Origin: Melampsora larici-populina 98AG31
Taxonomy: Eukaryota > Basidiomycota > Pucciniomycetes > Pucciniales > Melampsoraceae
Length of the DNA stretch: 64,000 nt
Direction: 5' to 3'
Assembly: GCF_000204055.1 (NCBI RefSeq)
Contig: NW_006768773.1
Coordinates: 837,879-901,878 of the forward strand
Both the position numbers and the translations under genes were made by a program. This document shows positions 1-12,279 of the stretch, piece by piece. The first letter of the stretch is position 1. Each line of letters opens with the position of its first letter. Below the pieces are notes generated by a model, which saw only the letters and a program-made list of their open reading frames with translations, ran no database searches and was not told the DNA's origin.

Positions 1-552
1 ATGAAATTGTAGTCTTTGGATAAAATTCAGTGTTACTTGTGATCATGTTCATTGGCTCTTATTTTGTATATCTTACATATCTTATTTATCAGTTAGAATC
101 ATTCTATAATATTGGAATTTTACATCCTTGAAATAGTGAAACTCTTCCCCGTGAGCCTCATCTGAGAGACTGCAAGGATCTTAAGTTTGAATGACATGTT
201 TTGTGTGATAAGGTGGAGTCCAAGATCTATTGTGGCTGCACTTACACATAAGCTTTTCTCCTTTCTAATTTCATTCCCAGAATAGTTTAAATACTTTTGT
301 GAAACCAGATGATGACACAATGCTTGGCCACTCAATTCCTTGAGGGTTCTGGCCCTTGGAGATTACTGAATCACAGGTAGCATTTGTACACACAGGTGAG
401 TTAGGTCCCATGTAGTAGTGTTCAAAAGGTATAAAGTATGTACAACATCTTTTTCTCTAGTTTTTCTTCATCTCTAAGCCCAATTTCATGAAATATCTTT
501 GAGAAGATATCAAGGATCAGATATCTCACTCATAGCTCACGTCTTTTTGTAT
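1..552. other. AT-rich stretch without recognised gene
   Basis: Only short open frames occur, and none has recognisable domains or splice structure. Its last nine bases (544-552, TTTTTGTAT) are the left copy of the target-site duplication of the foldback element that begins at 553. Confidence 0.6.
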
Positions 553-976
553 GGGGAGGGGGAATTTTACACCGAGTCATTTACACCGACTCTTTCGGTG
601 TAAAAACAATCCGGTGTAAAATTCGAGAAAAGGGGGGGTATTTTCGAATTTTACACGTGTTTCAATTTTTTTTCAACTGTGTAAAAAAAAACAGTGTAAA
701 ACTCTTCTGCCTGGCCGTGATTTTTAATTTTACACTGGAAAATTTACACCGGAAAATGCTGTGCAAAAAAAAACAGTGTAAAAGTCTTGTGCCCGGGCCA
801 AAGTTGAAATTTACACCGGATTTCTTACACCGAAGCGGGGCAAACGGGTAATTTTACACCGGATTCTTTACACCGAATCACACTCCACTGTTCGATTCCC
901 CCATTCGACACATCCACTTCTCAACACTGACGGCCTTTTGTTCCGTCCTTGACCTTTTCTCACCACTCATAGCCGA
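553..976 (+). repeat. Left terminal inverted repeat of foldback element
   Basis: 424-bp arm, near-identical in reverse complement to 2016-2438. It contains multiple internal copies of the TTTACACCGG motif, so the arm itself can fold locally. Confidence 0.85.
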
Positions 977-2015
977 TCAACTCAAAAGCACACAAACTGC
1001 TCAGATTTAAGACCCCTTTCTACACCAGGAAGCGATTTTGCAATTACCATAATTGGAGGCTGTATTTAATCAGTTTCTAAAAAAACTCATGTTTAAGCTG
1101 CTGTGTTACTGAGCTGATCGTTTATCTTCTAAGATTGAGGGCCAAGTTACCAAGGATTGCCAAAGGTTGGAACTGTTTGCCACCACGTCTTTTTGGTTTG
1201 CTTGATTATTGCAGCAAACTATCAGAATGATTTGAGTCCTAAAAGCAAGCCCTGGTGGCATGCGCCGTGCTGCATTGTTTGTTGAGAAAGAGATTAACCG
1301 ATCGTGCTAGAACGGTCACTCTGCATCATCACCCAGAGAAGAATCTAATGAAACTGTATCTTGTTATTTCTTTCATCTTTCTTGCTTATGCTTATGATCT
1401 TACCGGAGAGACAGTTGTACCTTCTTGACCTTGATTTGACCATTGATGATCCAGCAGTACTCGGGAGTTTTGCTCCTTGTCGTTTCCGTGGTTCTACAAT
1501 TCTATAGTTCCTGTCACTCCTACTTCCGTCGCATCATCGGGCCCACCATGTCCACCACGGACAGTGAATGTAGTTCATATCAATTCAGAAACCACTCATT
1601 CGGAAGAAGCATATGTTCAAGTTACGTGAAGGCAGTACAGCGGGAATCCCACCTGCTCTATCACCTTCACCTATTTGACTTGGTAATGGTAATTATTTAG
1701 CAGGAAAGATCATGAGTCACATTGTATTGATTTCTGTTCCTTTGATTAAACTTTCATCAGTTGTTAAAGTTTCCAAATCTCATAATTTCATGTGAAATTT
1801 AGTGATACCTTTGCTGGGTTTAGGAAAGACTTGCATGCCTCGAAAGGGGAATCGTTTAGCTGTTTTAAAATCATATACACTCTATGATCTTTCCCTACGT
1901 CTTTCTTCTTTCTGTCTTGTTGTTGAGGTTCAAACATCATAGTCTGGCGTAGGTCATGATAAGAGTGCCAGCAGGAAAACTTTTAATCGCGGAACAAACT
2001 ACCAGTACTTTCAAG

Positions 2016-2438
2016 TCGGCTATGAGTGGTGAGAAAAGGTCAAGGACGGAACAAAAGGCCGTCAGTGTTGAGAAGTGGATGTGGCAAATGGGGGAATCGA
2101 ACAGTGGAGTGTGATTCGGTGTAAAGAATCCGGTGTAAAATTACCCGTTTGCCCCGCTTCGGTGTAAGAAATCCGGTGTAAATTTCAACTTTGGCCCGGG
2201 CACAAGACTTTTACACTGTTTTTTTTTGCACAGCATTTTCCGGTGTAAATTTTCCAGTGTAAAATTAAAAATCACGGCCGGGCAGAAGAGTTTTACACTG
2301 TTTTTTTTACACTGTTTTTTTTACACAGTTGAAAAAAAATTGAAACACGTGTAAAATTCGAAAATACCCCCCCTTTTCTCGAATTTTACACCGGATTGTT
2401 TTTACACCGAAAGAGTCGGTGTAAAATTCTCCTACCCC
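2016..2438 (-). repeat. Right terminal inverted repeat of foldback element
   Basis: Reverse-complement partner of 553-976. It carries one additional ACACTG-polyT unit and lacks the ~14-bp CCGAGTCATTTACA-like segment seen near the left tip. Confidence 0.85.
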
Positions 2439-2812
2439 TTTTTGTATTGCACATTGTTCTCTGGCAATGAACATTGTATCACTCATGACAAATCTAAATC
2501 AAAGAGGAAATGGTTTTGTTGATGATATGCAGTAATATGATTCTGATCAATATACATGTAAAAACACCACACTACAATAAATATAACAGTTGAAAAGGTG
2601 AAAATATAAACTTCAAGATCTGATACACTTTGAGTTTTTGTTATGTCATCACCACACTATAAATATATGTTTTACATTTCAATGTCCAAAATTTGAGTAG
2701 ATACTCTAAAACACCACGACAAAGAACCTCTGGCTCATAAATACAATTTAGTTTTCTATCAAATCCTTCCAAAGTAAACCAAGTATACCACCAAGAGTCA
2801 CTAAAGCACAAC

Positions 2813-5635
2813 TTAACCTGATTTTTCCCACCAACCTATCGAATCTGAAAATCTGTTCTTGAAAAAGTTGTGAAGGAGATTTTGAACAGGGAAGAGGAAT
2901 CGTGGCGCTCTGACTTGATCATTGATAGCCAAGTAAGTGGCTGGATGTGACTCGTTTTGTAGGGGGCTAAGTTGTACGTGAACATCGCCAGGTCTACGGA
3001 TAGTGGCGAAGGTGCTATTGGAACTTCCTATATGTATAGAGATTTGTCAAAGTTTATAAGTATAAAAGGAGCAAGAGAAAGTACATACCGATTACGTAGT
3101 TATATCGTTCCAACTGTCTGAGTGCCATCTTCCGCTTTCCAATCTTCTGGACCATTGTTAAATTCACTTTGAAAGAACCGTTTCGCCAGTCTGACTCGGG
3201 ACCATTGAGATCGGTATGACTCCAAGGAGGTGATAGTTTAGCATTAAAGAATTCCGGTTCGACAGGAGGAAGTAAGGCGTTGAGGCCATTTTGATCAATC
3301 AGATATTGAATCAGGCAGTCACCACATTGGACCTTTTCAAAAGCTATCCGACGGAATAATTCAACAGATGGAGTATCTGGTTTGTATTCCAGGCACTCAT
3401 CTATTGAGATTTCACAAGACTTGTTGAATGATAATGCGTAGCCATCCGAAGCTGTCCAGTGGTACTCTGTCTCAAGCGGAAGAGGAATGTGAAGTTGATC
3501 TAGGGCGTCAAATACTTTGGGTACAGAACTCGAATTGGCTTTGGCAGCGGTCTTGATGACTGTCTGAGATCCTTCAATGCTGAGGTGATGTAGCATCTTG
3601 TCGTACTCTTCTTGATTTATGATTCCATCAACATTGGAGTCAGTCTTCAGCATCACAAAGGAGTACAAGCTGCGTTTGGGGAAGTACAAAAGAGGGAAAA
3701 TGAGGTGAGTGTTTGTTTAAGATAGCATAAAGGCAAGTGCCCAGAACTCACAGTGACTCTCGATGTTTTTCGATCGTATACCATGCGTGAAGGTAAAATA
3801 AGTAAACCTCCGGACCGAGTGCTCGAAACTTTGCTTGATCCGTCTTTGAGATGAATGGCAAGTTCGTCAGCACAAACAGTAGCCATGAACGGCGAGTGAA
3901 ACAGCTTACCTGAATGAACTCTTTCTCCCAAACTAGAGATAGTTCTCGAGATATAGGTATTGACAGCATGCGAGCATAGTGGCCAAGATAACAGCGATCT
4001 CTAGCACCGAAGCGAGCATCTAGCAACCAATTGCCTACAGAGGCACCCAGAACCGAGTTCAATCTGTTGTAAGCTTTGACGCCTGAGGCTGAAGAATGGA
4101 AAAAGCTAACGTATACAGAGACACGCACTGTATTTCAGGGCCACCCACTCTTCGCCAACCTCCTCCGGTTTGCTGTTTGAAAGCAGCCATGGATTGTGAG
4201 ACGTCACAGACAATGACATTTGGATATGTAATATTGGTCCAGTGAGTATAGTCTCCAGGTCACTGGTCTCTAATTTCTGATGATTTGGTCCACAATTTAC
4301 ACCATCGTAAGATGATCAAAGCAAATCCCGAGCGTACGAAAGAAAGATAGATGAATGGCAATTCGCGAGCCAATGTCGTGATTTTGGAAAACAGACCACA
4401 TAAAGCATGGGCTTGTCAATCTTAGGGGAACGCGTCAGGTGAGGTGAGAGGATTTGCTTACACGTAGTAGAAAGCAGTCATCGTTAGCATATAGTACGTT
4501 GTCACGCAAAACATTCAGCCTGGGGATCCGCGATTCAATAGCCAGGCTGTGGGTGATCAGAATAAGCAACAAGTATGAGCACGCACATTTTCTAATATCA
4601 GACAAACTATCGATATCGTCAACCATACCTGCTAAAGCTGAGCGGCGAGTCTGCAAATTTCTCATTTTGAGCTTCTGAGTGATGAATAACTCGAATGGGC
4701 GGTTGATCGATGGTGGGGTTGGGAGTTCCATCCAAGGCAGTCTGATTTAACCAGCTAGGTACGCTTCCCCAACGATTGGAGCTTTCCGAAGGTTGTGAAG
4801 GGCCGATATCAACCTCTGCAAGCCGAAGATCGGCACTCGAAAAGTCGACCGTAAAGATATTGAAGGTTCGAATGGATTTCAAGGTTCCTAGTGCACTTCT
4901 GAGTGAATAACGGAGTTCGTCATGATCAGCAAAATGAGTTGCATCAGTCCCAACTTGGAAGACCGTCTCCTTCTCTTTGGTTGAAGCGCTTGCGGATCGG
5001 TTTGAATCGCGTAGCCTTTCATGAGTCTTTTGAACCTTTGAAAATACTGGATCAGACCCATTGACCCATGTCCAAACAACGTCTAAACTTGGTGATGATT
5101 GACTCGCTATCACAGCACTACGAAATTGCTCATCGGTGCATAACGTTTGTTCAGAAATCCACAAGTCCCGGCACTTCTCAGCCTGAGTCTGGTAGGAAGA
5201 TAGATATGAAAAGATTTTCTGAGTGCGGGTTGATTGATGGTATTCTGGTGACGGTTTGGAAGCAGTAGGATCGACAGCTATTAACATTCGCCAATTATTA
5301 TGATCAAGTGGGTTAGGATATGTGTCTGATATCTTGTAGATTGAGGATGGTTTGGGTGTAATTGATAATCCGTCACCGTTTTCATCCCTCAAGATTTCAA
5401 CCAAGAAGATCCAGCAGGCAGTGAATAGTAAAGCAGCCCCAAACCAAAAACGCCAGATTTTGAATCTTCTTTGTTGATTGAAAGTAATCGAAGCCATTGA
5501 TGATGGTAGGTGGATTATTAAGCTGGACTCCTGACATTTATTCGCTGACATTATATGATAAAGAGAAGGGCGATTTGGTATGCTATCTTTGTTCTTAACA
5601 GCCTTATAACCATATCGACTTTTGTTGCTCCCCAT
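2813..5635 (-). CDS. Stealth-family sugar phosphotransferase (Xpt1-like)
   Basis: Multi-exon gene. The ATG at 5635 opens MGSNKSRYGYK; a type II signal anchor follows (IWRFWFGAALLFTACWIFLV), giving a Golgi-type lumenal enzyme. Stealth blocks appear in order: CR1 DVVWTWVNGSDP, CR2 ADHDELRYSLRSAL, CR3 LYANDDCFLL and WLLDARFGARDRCYLGHYAR, an EF-hand loop DSNVDGIINQEE, and CR4 ATYLAINDQVR near the C-terminus. Clear exons: 5635 to ~4629, ~4550-4463, ~4090-3911, ~3866-3753, ~3680-3086, ~3031-2813 (stop TAA). The junctions between ~4430 and ~4130 are unresolved. The family transfers sugar-1-phosphate (bacterial capsule enzymes, animal GlcNAc-1-phosphotransferase); in Cryptococcus the homologue Xpt1 adds xylose-phosphate to mannose. 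The sugar donor here cannot be read from sequence. In the CR4 motif the usual NDD reads NDQ. Confidence 0.85.
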
Positions 5636-8547
5636 CTTGTCAAACCTGTGGGAGATGATATCTTTTTGGGCGAAGTAAAAATAGACACAAGATGTACAAG
5701 ATCTCCTGAAGCAACGGTTTGGGAGTTTGAAGTCACACGGTAAGAAGTGCAATAATCCTATGAACAGATATGTATCTTACTCACAGCAAAAGATGGTCAG
5801 GTAAGACTAGATCACCAAAAGTCAAATACCAAAGGGTGGTATTGATTGCGTATAGGAAGTCAGATACGCCTCAGAGCTCGAATGCCTCATTGAGACTCTG
5901 GTGTCTGAAGGGGTTCGACTTGCACGGTCGAGAAGCATCGGTTGAAAAGGGATGAAGAGAAATGTCGATGAAGTAACTCGATGAAGAATTTCTTGTTCAT
6001 CTCGCTGTTATCCACTTCCTTGGAGTAACTCCGCATCAACCCAGCCACTGTGACTAGTACCATGAAAGATGTGTCATAATATATTTTGAGGCATTAACCT
6101 ATTTCTTTTCGATGATATGACATTTGATTTTGCATGATGTTATCATAGTCGAACAAATTTACAACATCTGATCAACGTCGCTAACACCCAATTATGCACT
6201 CACCAAGCTTTGCAGTCGTCAACCCTACCTAGAGACCTGTTGGACAATAGTGACATCGAATTTCAAAGGAGAGGCACTGCCAACAATGCCTCAATTCAAA
6301 ATCACCTCGCGACCAGCTCTATATAATGCTATGCATTCAAGGGAGCAAATGATGAACCTCACATAATTTTGGCGCTCTCTTCACGTTCGGATTCGCCATA
6401 TGAATTCCCCAAAATCCCTCATAGATCTGTCACACAGGTGCTACATTCGTTGCAGCTGCCTTTCTCCATATCGCCACTTCTGGTTGCTGAAGTCTGAACA
6501 TTACTCAGGATAACCAAAAGACGATTCTTGATTGATTCTTGAGGCTGTTCCCATATGACAACAAAAACGATCGCACTCTACTTGGCAACAGATATGTGAA
6601 GGTTTATAACTGTGAACATGACTACTCCAGTGAGATTTAATTGCGGCCATCTGGCATCTTGAAGGTACAACTCCGAAGGCCAAGTGTATGTTTTTTACAA
6701 TTTTTATCCTTACATCACTTAAAATGGTATTGACCTGTGAGATTCAGGTAATCAGCTTATTAGAAGCTGAGCACTGATCGAACAAAAGAGGAGGACAATC
6801 TGGTAAAGAAGGAAGATTGTCCGAATAAAATGTTTGCGTTCGATAAGAGAAAAAGCTAAAGGTAAAGAGAAAACAAAAGCTTTAAATACGAAATCAAACA
6901 TTGACGTCATATCGTCTTAAGTGTCACAAGTGTATCATGTATCAAAGAAACCCTTCATGATAAGCCAGTCGATTCTTATGATCTCAATTACATCTTGTAT
7001 CGTGCTGGCCAGAGTAGTCATATGCACCATTTGGAAAGAAAGTTGAAAACAAAGATGATACTCACGAGTATGCTCTATCTTCCAAAACTTCATCAAACTG
7101 CATCAATCCATCTTTTGTAAGTTCTAAAGGGTAAAAGTTTAGTAAGCCCTTCAATGACGTCAAAAAGGTAAATAAAGACATGACTTTCCCCATACCGGAA
7201 GGCCGTGTTCCAGACGGTAGAGATTCGACTTCAAAAATACAGTTGCTAGCGGCTAGAAAGCCGCGTGCCAAGAATCACAGCAGGGTCATCAGAAAAGATG
7301 AACCCGGGGAACAGAGAAGAACATAACTGCGCAATCTTAAGATTGCAATAAAATTCGGATGAATATCAAGCAGCGAGACCAGGCGAGACCGGTAAAGTTT
7401 GTGAAATATATAACTAAAATCAATGGCAGAAGCACAATAGAAACTAGATTGTACATGCTATAAAATTCTTCAAAACCTCCAAACCTGATTTCCTTGTATC
7501 AACATTCATAAACTCACAGTCACAATGATTTTACCAATTGGTTCCAATCAAGCTTTCAGAACATATTTCACACCATAGATTAAAAAAATGAACCACCAAG
7601 ATTCTTTAACCTGAGATCTGAATGCTCAAAACCAATGAGCTCATACTTCAAAGATCCATTTTGTTGGGAAACATACTTCATCAACTTCTCTTATGTGAAA
7701 CTAGAAGAATGGTTCAAGGATGATTTAACCAAAAAAAATAACAACACACACACTTCAACATATGAGGTTCAGAAATGACCTTTTAAAAAAAATCATAATT
7801 ATTGATTAAAATGTGATATTCTTTCTGGATCAAATGTATGTAGTACTATCACAGCCATAATTATCCTTATGTGTGCTTGTTCAATGAATCACTTGATACT
7901 TGTACCAATGCAATTACTTGTAAACATCCCCCAAGGCTACAAGGATGTTTCAAAGATATCTCATGAAATAGTTGATCATACTTTTGATCATTTATCCAAT
8001 GATGAAAGCCTATAACTGACATCATGCCATTGCAGGTTTGTTACTTTTTAAAGACGTGCTGTATTTGTACAAATCAAATTCTCTGTTGGGGGCAATTACA
8101 TCGTCAGCACTATAGCTCAGTTGGTAGAGTGCCTGCTTATAAAATTAACACTTCTGTATGCATGTTGTCCTGGGCAGTGGAATCACTTCATTTTTACCCT
8201 AAAGCCCGCCATGGAATTTCTGACCTACAAAGACAACAGAATTAATTGTTGCTATAAAAATCATTTAGAAATCAACTTTTGGACTTTGTGAAATTCTTTG
8301 TTCTATGTGAATGAAACCATTAAGCAGTTTGAAGTTCAAGAAGATTATACCTATGAATTGCAAGTTGCACAAGAGAAAGATAAGAGCTGATGCTGCTTAT
8401 TGTGCTTTATATAGTGAGTCAAGTGATCCGGGTGGTACTGGGCCACAGTTGTGCCGCATAGCTGTGGGATATTCTACAACATTGTCCAGTTGATTTGTTG
8501 GACTGATTTATTTTCAAAACATCATTTTATATCCTTCATCAAAAGAA
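5636..8547. other. Gene-poor stretch with one exon-like fragment
   Basis: No gene could be assembled. The stretch 7065-7262 (minus) looks like two small exons. One carries CIFEVESLPSGTRPS and ends at a GTATGG donor. A ~75-nt intron with a CTTACTAA branch-like motif follows, then ELTKDGLMQFDEVLEDRAY ending at a GTGAGTATC donor. No start or end was found, so it is a gene fragment or chance. At 8106-8135 there is a tRNA box-A-like string (TAGCTCAGTTGGTAGAGTG) without a convincing B box. Confidence 0.4.
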
Positions 8548-9052
8548 ATGGTGAAGTTCATCTTGTACTAACAATGTGAATCTTTCAATTATTGGGCTTT
8601 TACAGGTGTGTTTAACTTCTGATCTTCAGTTGATATTCAATACCTTGTTTGAACTTGAAGTTCAAATCATTCATTCACAATGACATGATGTAGTCTTTGA
8701 ATTCACAACTTGCTTAATTTGGAATCATACATCATGAACTTCCAACTCTGTTCATAGATGCAGTTGCAAAAAATCTTCTGCAATCAAATTTATTTCAGGA
8801 ATTAGTATATCTTTCAGGATAGTTTTGACAATTTATTTGGGTCATTTTGGGTCAAAAGTACATTTGGTTTGTGAAGATGATTGGTTGGTGTTATAATCTG
8901 TAGATTCATATGGAAGCTTCAAGCGTGAATCTTGAATGTGTAAGGAGATGAACAACTGATCATCTGATTTGAAGAACTGAACGATAGATTTACATCCTGA
9001 TTGTGATTTCTTGAAAATATTGGTAGATGATGAATCTTTGAATTTTATGATA

Positions 9053-9334
9053 CAGCCTTTTGCATAATTGATGACTTTGAAGAAAAAAAAACCTCGAGTT
9101 TTCAAATAAGAAACCTCCAGTTTTTTTGAAAAGTGACCGAGTTTTGTCAAAAAGCTGCTGAGTTTTTCAAAAAGTCAGTGAGTTTTTTTGGAAACCTGGC
9201 TCAGTAATTCTAAAAGAGAAAGAGCTCGCTCAGTTTTTGAAAAACTCACTCAGTTTTTGAAAAAAACTCGCAGGTTTTTTTTGAAAACTCAAGCGTTTTT
9301 TATTTTCCAAAGTCATCAATTCTGCAAAGGGCTG
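9053..9334. mobile_element. 282-bp palindromic MITE, copy 1 (TA target)
   Basis: Ends CAGCCTTTTGCATAATTGATGA and TCATCAATTCTGCAAAGGGCTG are inverted. TA flanks both sides (9051-9052, 9335-9336). The interior is an imperfect hairpin of AAAACTCGAG/CTCAGTTTTT-type repeats. The matching place in the right arm (near 12840) lacks the element, so this arm shows an insertion and the other an empty site. TA targets suggest a Tc1/mariner relative (inferred). Confidence 0.85.
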
Positions 9335-9483
9335 TACATGATCATGTGATTTTTTTGTAAGTGCTGTGTTGGTCTTGGGATAGAAGATGATGATCAAGAG
9401 TTTAGAATGTAATCATGTGTGATGGCATTGCAATGATTTGCTCAATTGACAGTTTGCACATCGATTTCTGACTCAGAAAGTTA

Positions 9484-9765
9484 CAGCCCTTTGCATGATT
9501 GATGACTTTGAAGAAGAAAAAACCTCGAGTTTTCAACAAAAAAACCTTGAGTTTTTCTAAAAAGTGACTGAGTTTTTTCAAAAAACTACCGAGTTTTTGA
9601 AAAAGTCAATGAGTTTTTCTTGAAATTTTCAAATGTCAATGAGGTTTTGAAAAACTCAGTAGGTTTTCAAAAAAACTCGGTCACTTTTTGGAAAAACTCG
9701 AGGTTTTTTTTGTTGAAAACTCAAGGTTTTTTTTTCTCCAAAGCCATCAATCATGCAAAGGGCTG
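9484..9765. mobile_element. 282-bp palindromic MITE, copy 2 (TA target)
   Basis: Same family and same length as the copy at 9053. Termini CAGCCCTTTGCATGATTGATGA and TCATGCAAAGGGCTG are flanked by TA (9482-9483, 9766-9767). It is absent from the corresponding place in the right arm (near 12695). The interior again consists of inverted AAACTCGAG-type repeats. Confidence 0.85.
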
Positions 9766-10648
9766 TAGTTCCATAGTTGATCACTTGGTTTGGCCTGCTG
9801 ATTTGGCTTGGTGATGAATGTTTTTCACATGATCGATCGATTCATTCAACTTCATCTTCAACTTCTCATCAAAAGCTTTCTTCAGTTTCTTTCAATCAGA
9901 TCTTGTTTACCATCTAATCCACAAAACCTTCCCATCATCTTACTGTACCTAAAACCCAAAAAAGTCCAGATGGTTTGATTTGGTTTGGTTTGTTCTGCCA
10001 AAAAGAATGGTGGTACTACAACAAAAGACCTTTTCTTTGGAAATCAAATGTAATCAAATTGGGATATATATGTACAAAGTGAGTCAAAAGAAACCCTTGG
10101 AATCACATGAAAACACAAAACAACAACATCACTACTTCATCATCATCATCTGACCAACACTTTTCAAAAAAAAACAAATTACAAGTGGTTGTATATTTAC
10201 AAAAAAAAGAGATTCAGGTTTTTGAAAAATGTTGATCTCTTATAACCAAAAAAAAATCACAATCATAATCAAAATCAATACAAAACCAAAAAAAAAGAAA
10301 TATAAAATCAAATTTAAATTGGATTGAAATGTAGCAAAGATTGTCTTTTTTGGTGTGTTGGGTTTGAGTCCCTTCTCTTGAAACTGATCTGTTGTTTTTC
10401 GAAAAATCAACGTTAAAAAAAACTGATGTAAGAAGGAAAAAAACGAACAAAGAAAAGAAACCCAAACCAAAAGAGAAAAAAAAACTTATTTTCTCTCTTG
10501 TTCAGTAGAGATAGAAAATCCATCAATGATATACAAATCCAAATCCAAAAAAAAAAGGAAAAAAATCCAGCAATCCAATAATCATCAAATGCTTCCCACG
10601 ATCTTTCTTTCTTCTGAAACCAAAACTTTCCATTCTTATTTCTCAACT

Positions 10649-12278
10649 TCAATTTTCATCTTCTTCTTCTTCAATCACAGACCCCGCTAAATTTCTCCCA
10701 AAGTTAGAAGATAAAGAAGACGAAATCCCATTTCCATTTCCATTTCCATTATGAACATTAAAACTTGATTTATTAACTTGATTTAAATTAAAAGAAGTTA
10801 AAGGAGAAGAAGGAGAATTCGAATTCGAAACAGATGAATCTCTAATAGGTGAATTAGAAGTCGATCGATCATTAATGATAGGTATAGGTGATGAAAAATT
10901 AATAGATGAAGTTTTATTGATTTCTTTTAATAGTTTCCTTTCATCTTCATCTTCTTCTATCATTCGATTTGAATAATGTTGATTTGGATTAGTTGAATTA
11001 TAAATTTCTTGTGCATTTGGAATTAATGAAGATGGTGCAGTGGTTGAAGTCGTCGTTTTCGGAATTCGATGTAATAATCCGAATCCTATTGAACATCCTA
11101 ATAAACCTTCTCCTGATCCCCATGAGCGCTAATATGAAATTCAGTCATGTTTGTTGAAAGAAAATCTTTAATCAGTTTGGTCAATCGTATTTGTTAAAGT
11201 CTTGAATTCAGAAAAGAAAGTGATTCTTACGTTCGGAATGATCACTACTTCTCGTGTGACCTCATAATCAGCATTATAAACAAACAATCGAAGAGGTCTT
11301 TCTTCATGCTTTTGAAAACAAAGAAACACGCGTATGAACAAAACAAAAAGGAAAATCGTGAGGAAACACTTCAAAGGTAAACCAGTGAACCAGAATTTAT
11401 CTTACCTCTTCTACAACCCTATAAAAATCATTCTCTCCTCTCAAGATCCCACCAGCATAACCGATAACCCAATCACCAAAAGGTACCAAACCTAATAAAG
11501 AACGCGTTAAATCAGTGATAAGTTTATCTTCATTTTCAAAGGCATCCAAATCATTTACCTGCATCTTGAGCAGGAGATCCTTCAATGATATCTAGAATAT
11601 GCCATACCTAAGATGAATGAAAAGAAACGTTTCAAAAGCTAAGTTGATGATTCTAAGGTTTTAAAAGCTTAAATAAAGATCAAACTTACATTTTCTAAAG
11701 CGTTTTCAGGACTACATAGTCTTAAAGAAAGACCCAAGAGTGAAGGTTTTGAATCATTTGTTGGACTCATTGACCATTTTCGATTGGGTAAAGCGCGTAT
11801 ATCTAATAAAAGAAAACCAAGAAATCAGTTTTGTTTTCAAAAAATAAAATAAAATAAAAGTGTCATAAGAAAAAAGAAATCAAAAGAACCTACTTCTAAC
11901 TTCTTGACGTCTAGAACTATAAACTTGAAGTACGATTGGTTTTCCTTCAGATTGATCTAACCAATTGGTCAGTAAATCACCGTCTTCGGTCTAAATCCAA
12001 ACCAGCATTCAAGGGAAAAAAAAGCAAAAAAAAGAAAAAGTTGAATTAAACCAAAGAAAGGAAAAAAGAAAGTGATTTGATGAGTATGAGTTTGAGATTT
12101 TCGGATCACTTACGATAGATTGACCACCGATTCCTACAATGTAATCAAAGAAAGGTTCGATCCCGGCTTCAGATGCTGGTGATGAATCTGCTACTCTTAA
12201 GACGTGGTAACCTTTGATACCACGTAAGGCAGATGAATTGGATCCGTCTTGAGAAAAGTGAGATTCTTGTGCTCCCAT
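10649..12278 (-). CDS. Golgi reassembly-stacking protein (GRASP/Grh1 homologue)
   Basis: ATG at 12278 gives MGAQESHFSQDGSNS; the Gly2 after Met is the usual myristoylation position of metazoan GRASPs. PDZ1 follows: GYHVLRVADSSPASEAGIEP then FFDYIVGIGGQSI. After introns come DLLTNWLDQSEGKPIVLQVY and LLGLSLRLCSPENALENVWH, then PDZ2-like LDIIEGSPAQDAG, PFGDWVIGYAGGIL and RPLRLFVYNADYEVTREVVI. The low-complexity Ser/Asn/Gly tail ends in SVIEEEEDEN. Exon 1 is 12278-12114 (GTAAGTGATC donor), exon 2 starts at 11990, the stop is at 10649-10651. GRASPs tether Golgi and ER-exit membranes and act in unconventional secretion. Domain order and length are normal for fungal Grh1. The whole gene lies between the arms of an inverted repeat. 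Confidence 0.93.
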
Positions 12279-12279
12279 G

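Larger units (their letters stand above)
553..2438. mobile_element. Non-autonomous foldback DNA transposon (Mutator-like)
   Basis: The element is 1,886 bp with very long terminal inverted repeats: left arm 553-976, right arm 2016-2438. The tips read GGGGAGGGGGAATTTTACACC and, as reverse complement, GGGGTAGGAGAATTTTACACC. A perfect 9-bp direct repeat TTTTTGTAT flanks it (544-552 and 2439-2447). The arms are filled with short TTTACACCGG/CCGGTGTAAA repeats and differ mainly by small unit gains: 14 bp extra near 575 on the left and one extra ACACTG-polyT unit near 2300 on the right. The ~1.04-kb core holds only a small open frame (1443-1700, 85 codons) without a recognisable transposase. A 9-bp duplication plus long TIRs fits Mutator-like elements; the superfamily is inferred, the structure is seen. 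Confidence 0.85.
8548..9840 (+). repeat. Left arm of gene-flanking inverted repeat
   Basis: Reverse-complement similarity to 12613-13324, on the other side of the GRASP gene. Matched landmarks include ATGGTGAAGTTCATCTT at 8548 and TTTTTCACATGATCGATCGA ending at 9840. Two 282-bp MITEs inside this arm account for its extra length: 1,293 bp minus 2 x 284 leaves ~725 bp against 712 bp on the right. No target-site duplication is visible at the outer edges. Confidence 0.8.

Noticed and set aside
1443..1700. 85-codon frame in the core of the 553-2438 foldback element as a transposase
   Set aside because: It has no DDE-like or zinc-finger features and is far too short.
5555..5955. Plus-strand frames opposite and upstream of the Stealth gene
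   Set aside because: The first is antisense to the N-terminal exon; the second has no domain or splice context.
8106..8190. tRNA-like segment (box A-like TAGCTCAGTTGGTAGAGTG)
   Set aside because: No proper B box or acceptor pairing; could be a SINE head or decayed tRNA, but it cannot be supported as a tRNA gene.
9053..9765. CRISPR-like regular repeats in the AAACTCGAG region
   Set aside because: The repeats are inverted parts of two MITE hairpins, with no uniform spacers and a eukaryotic context.
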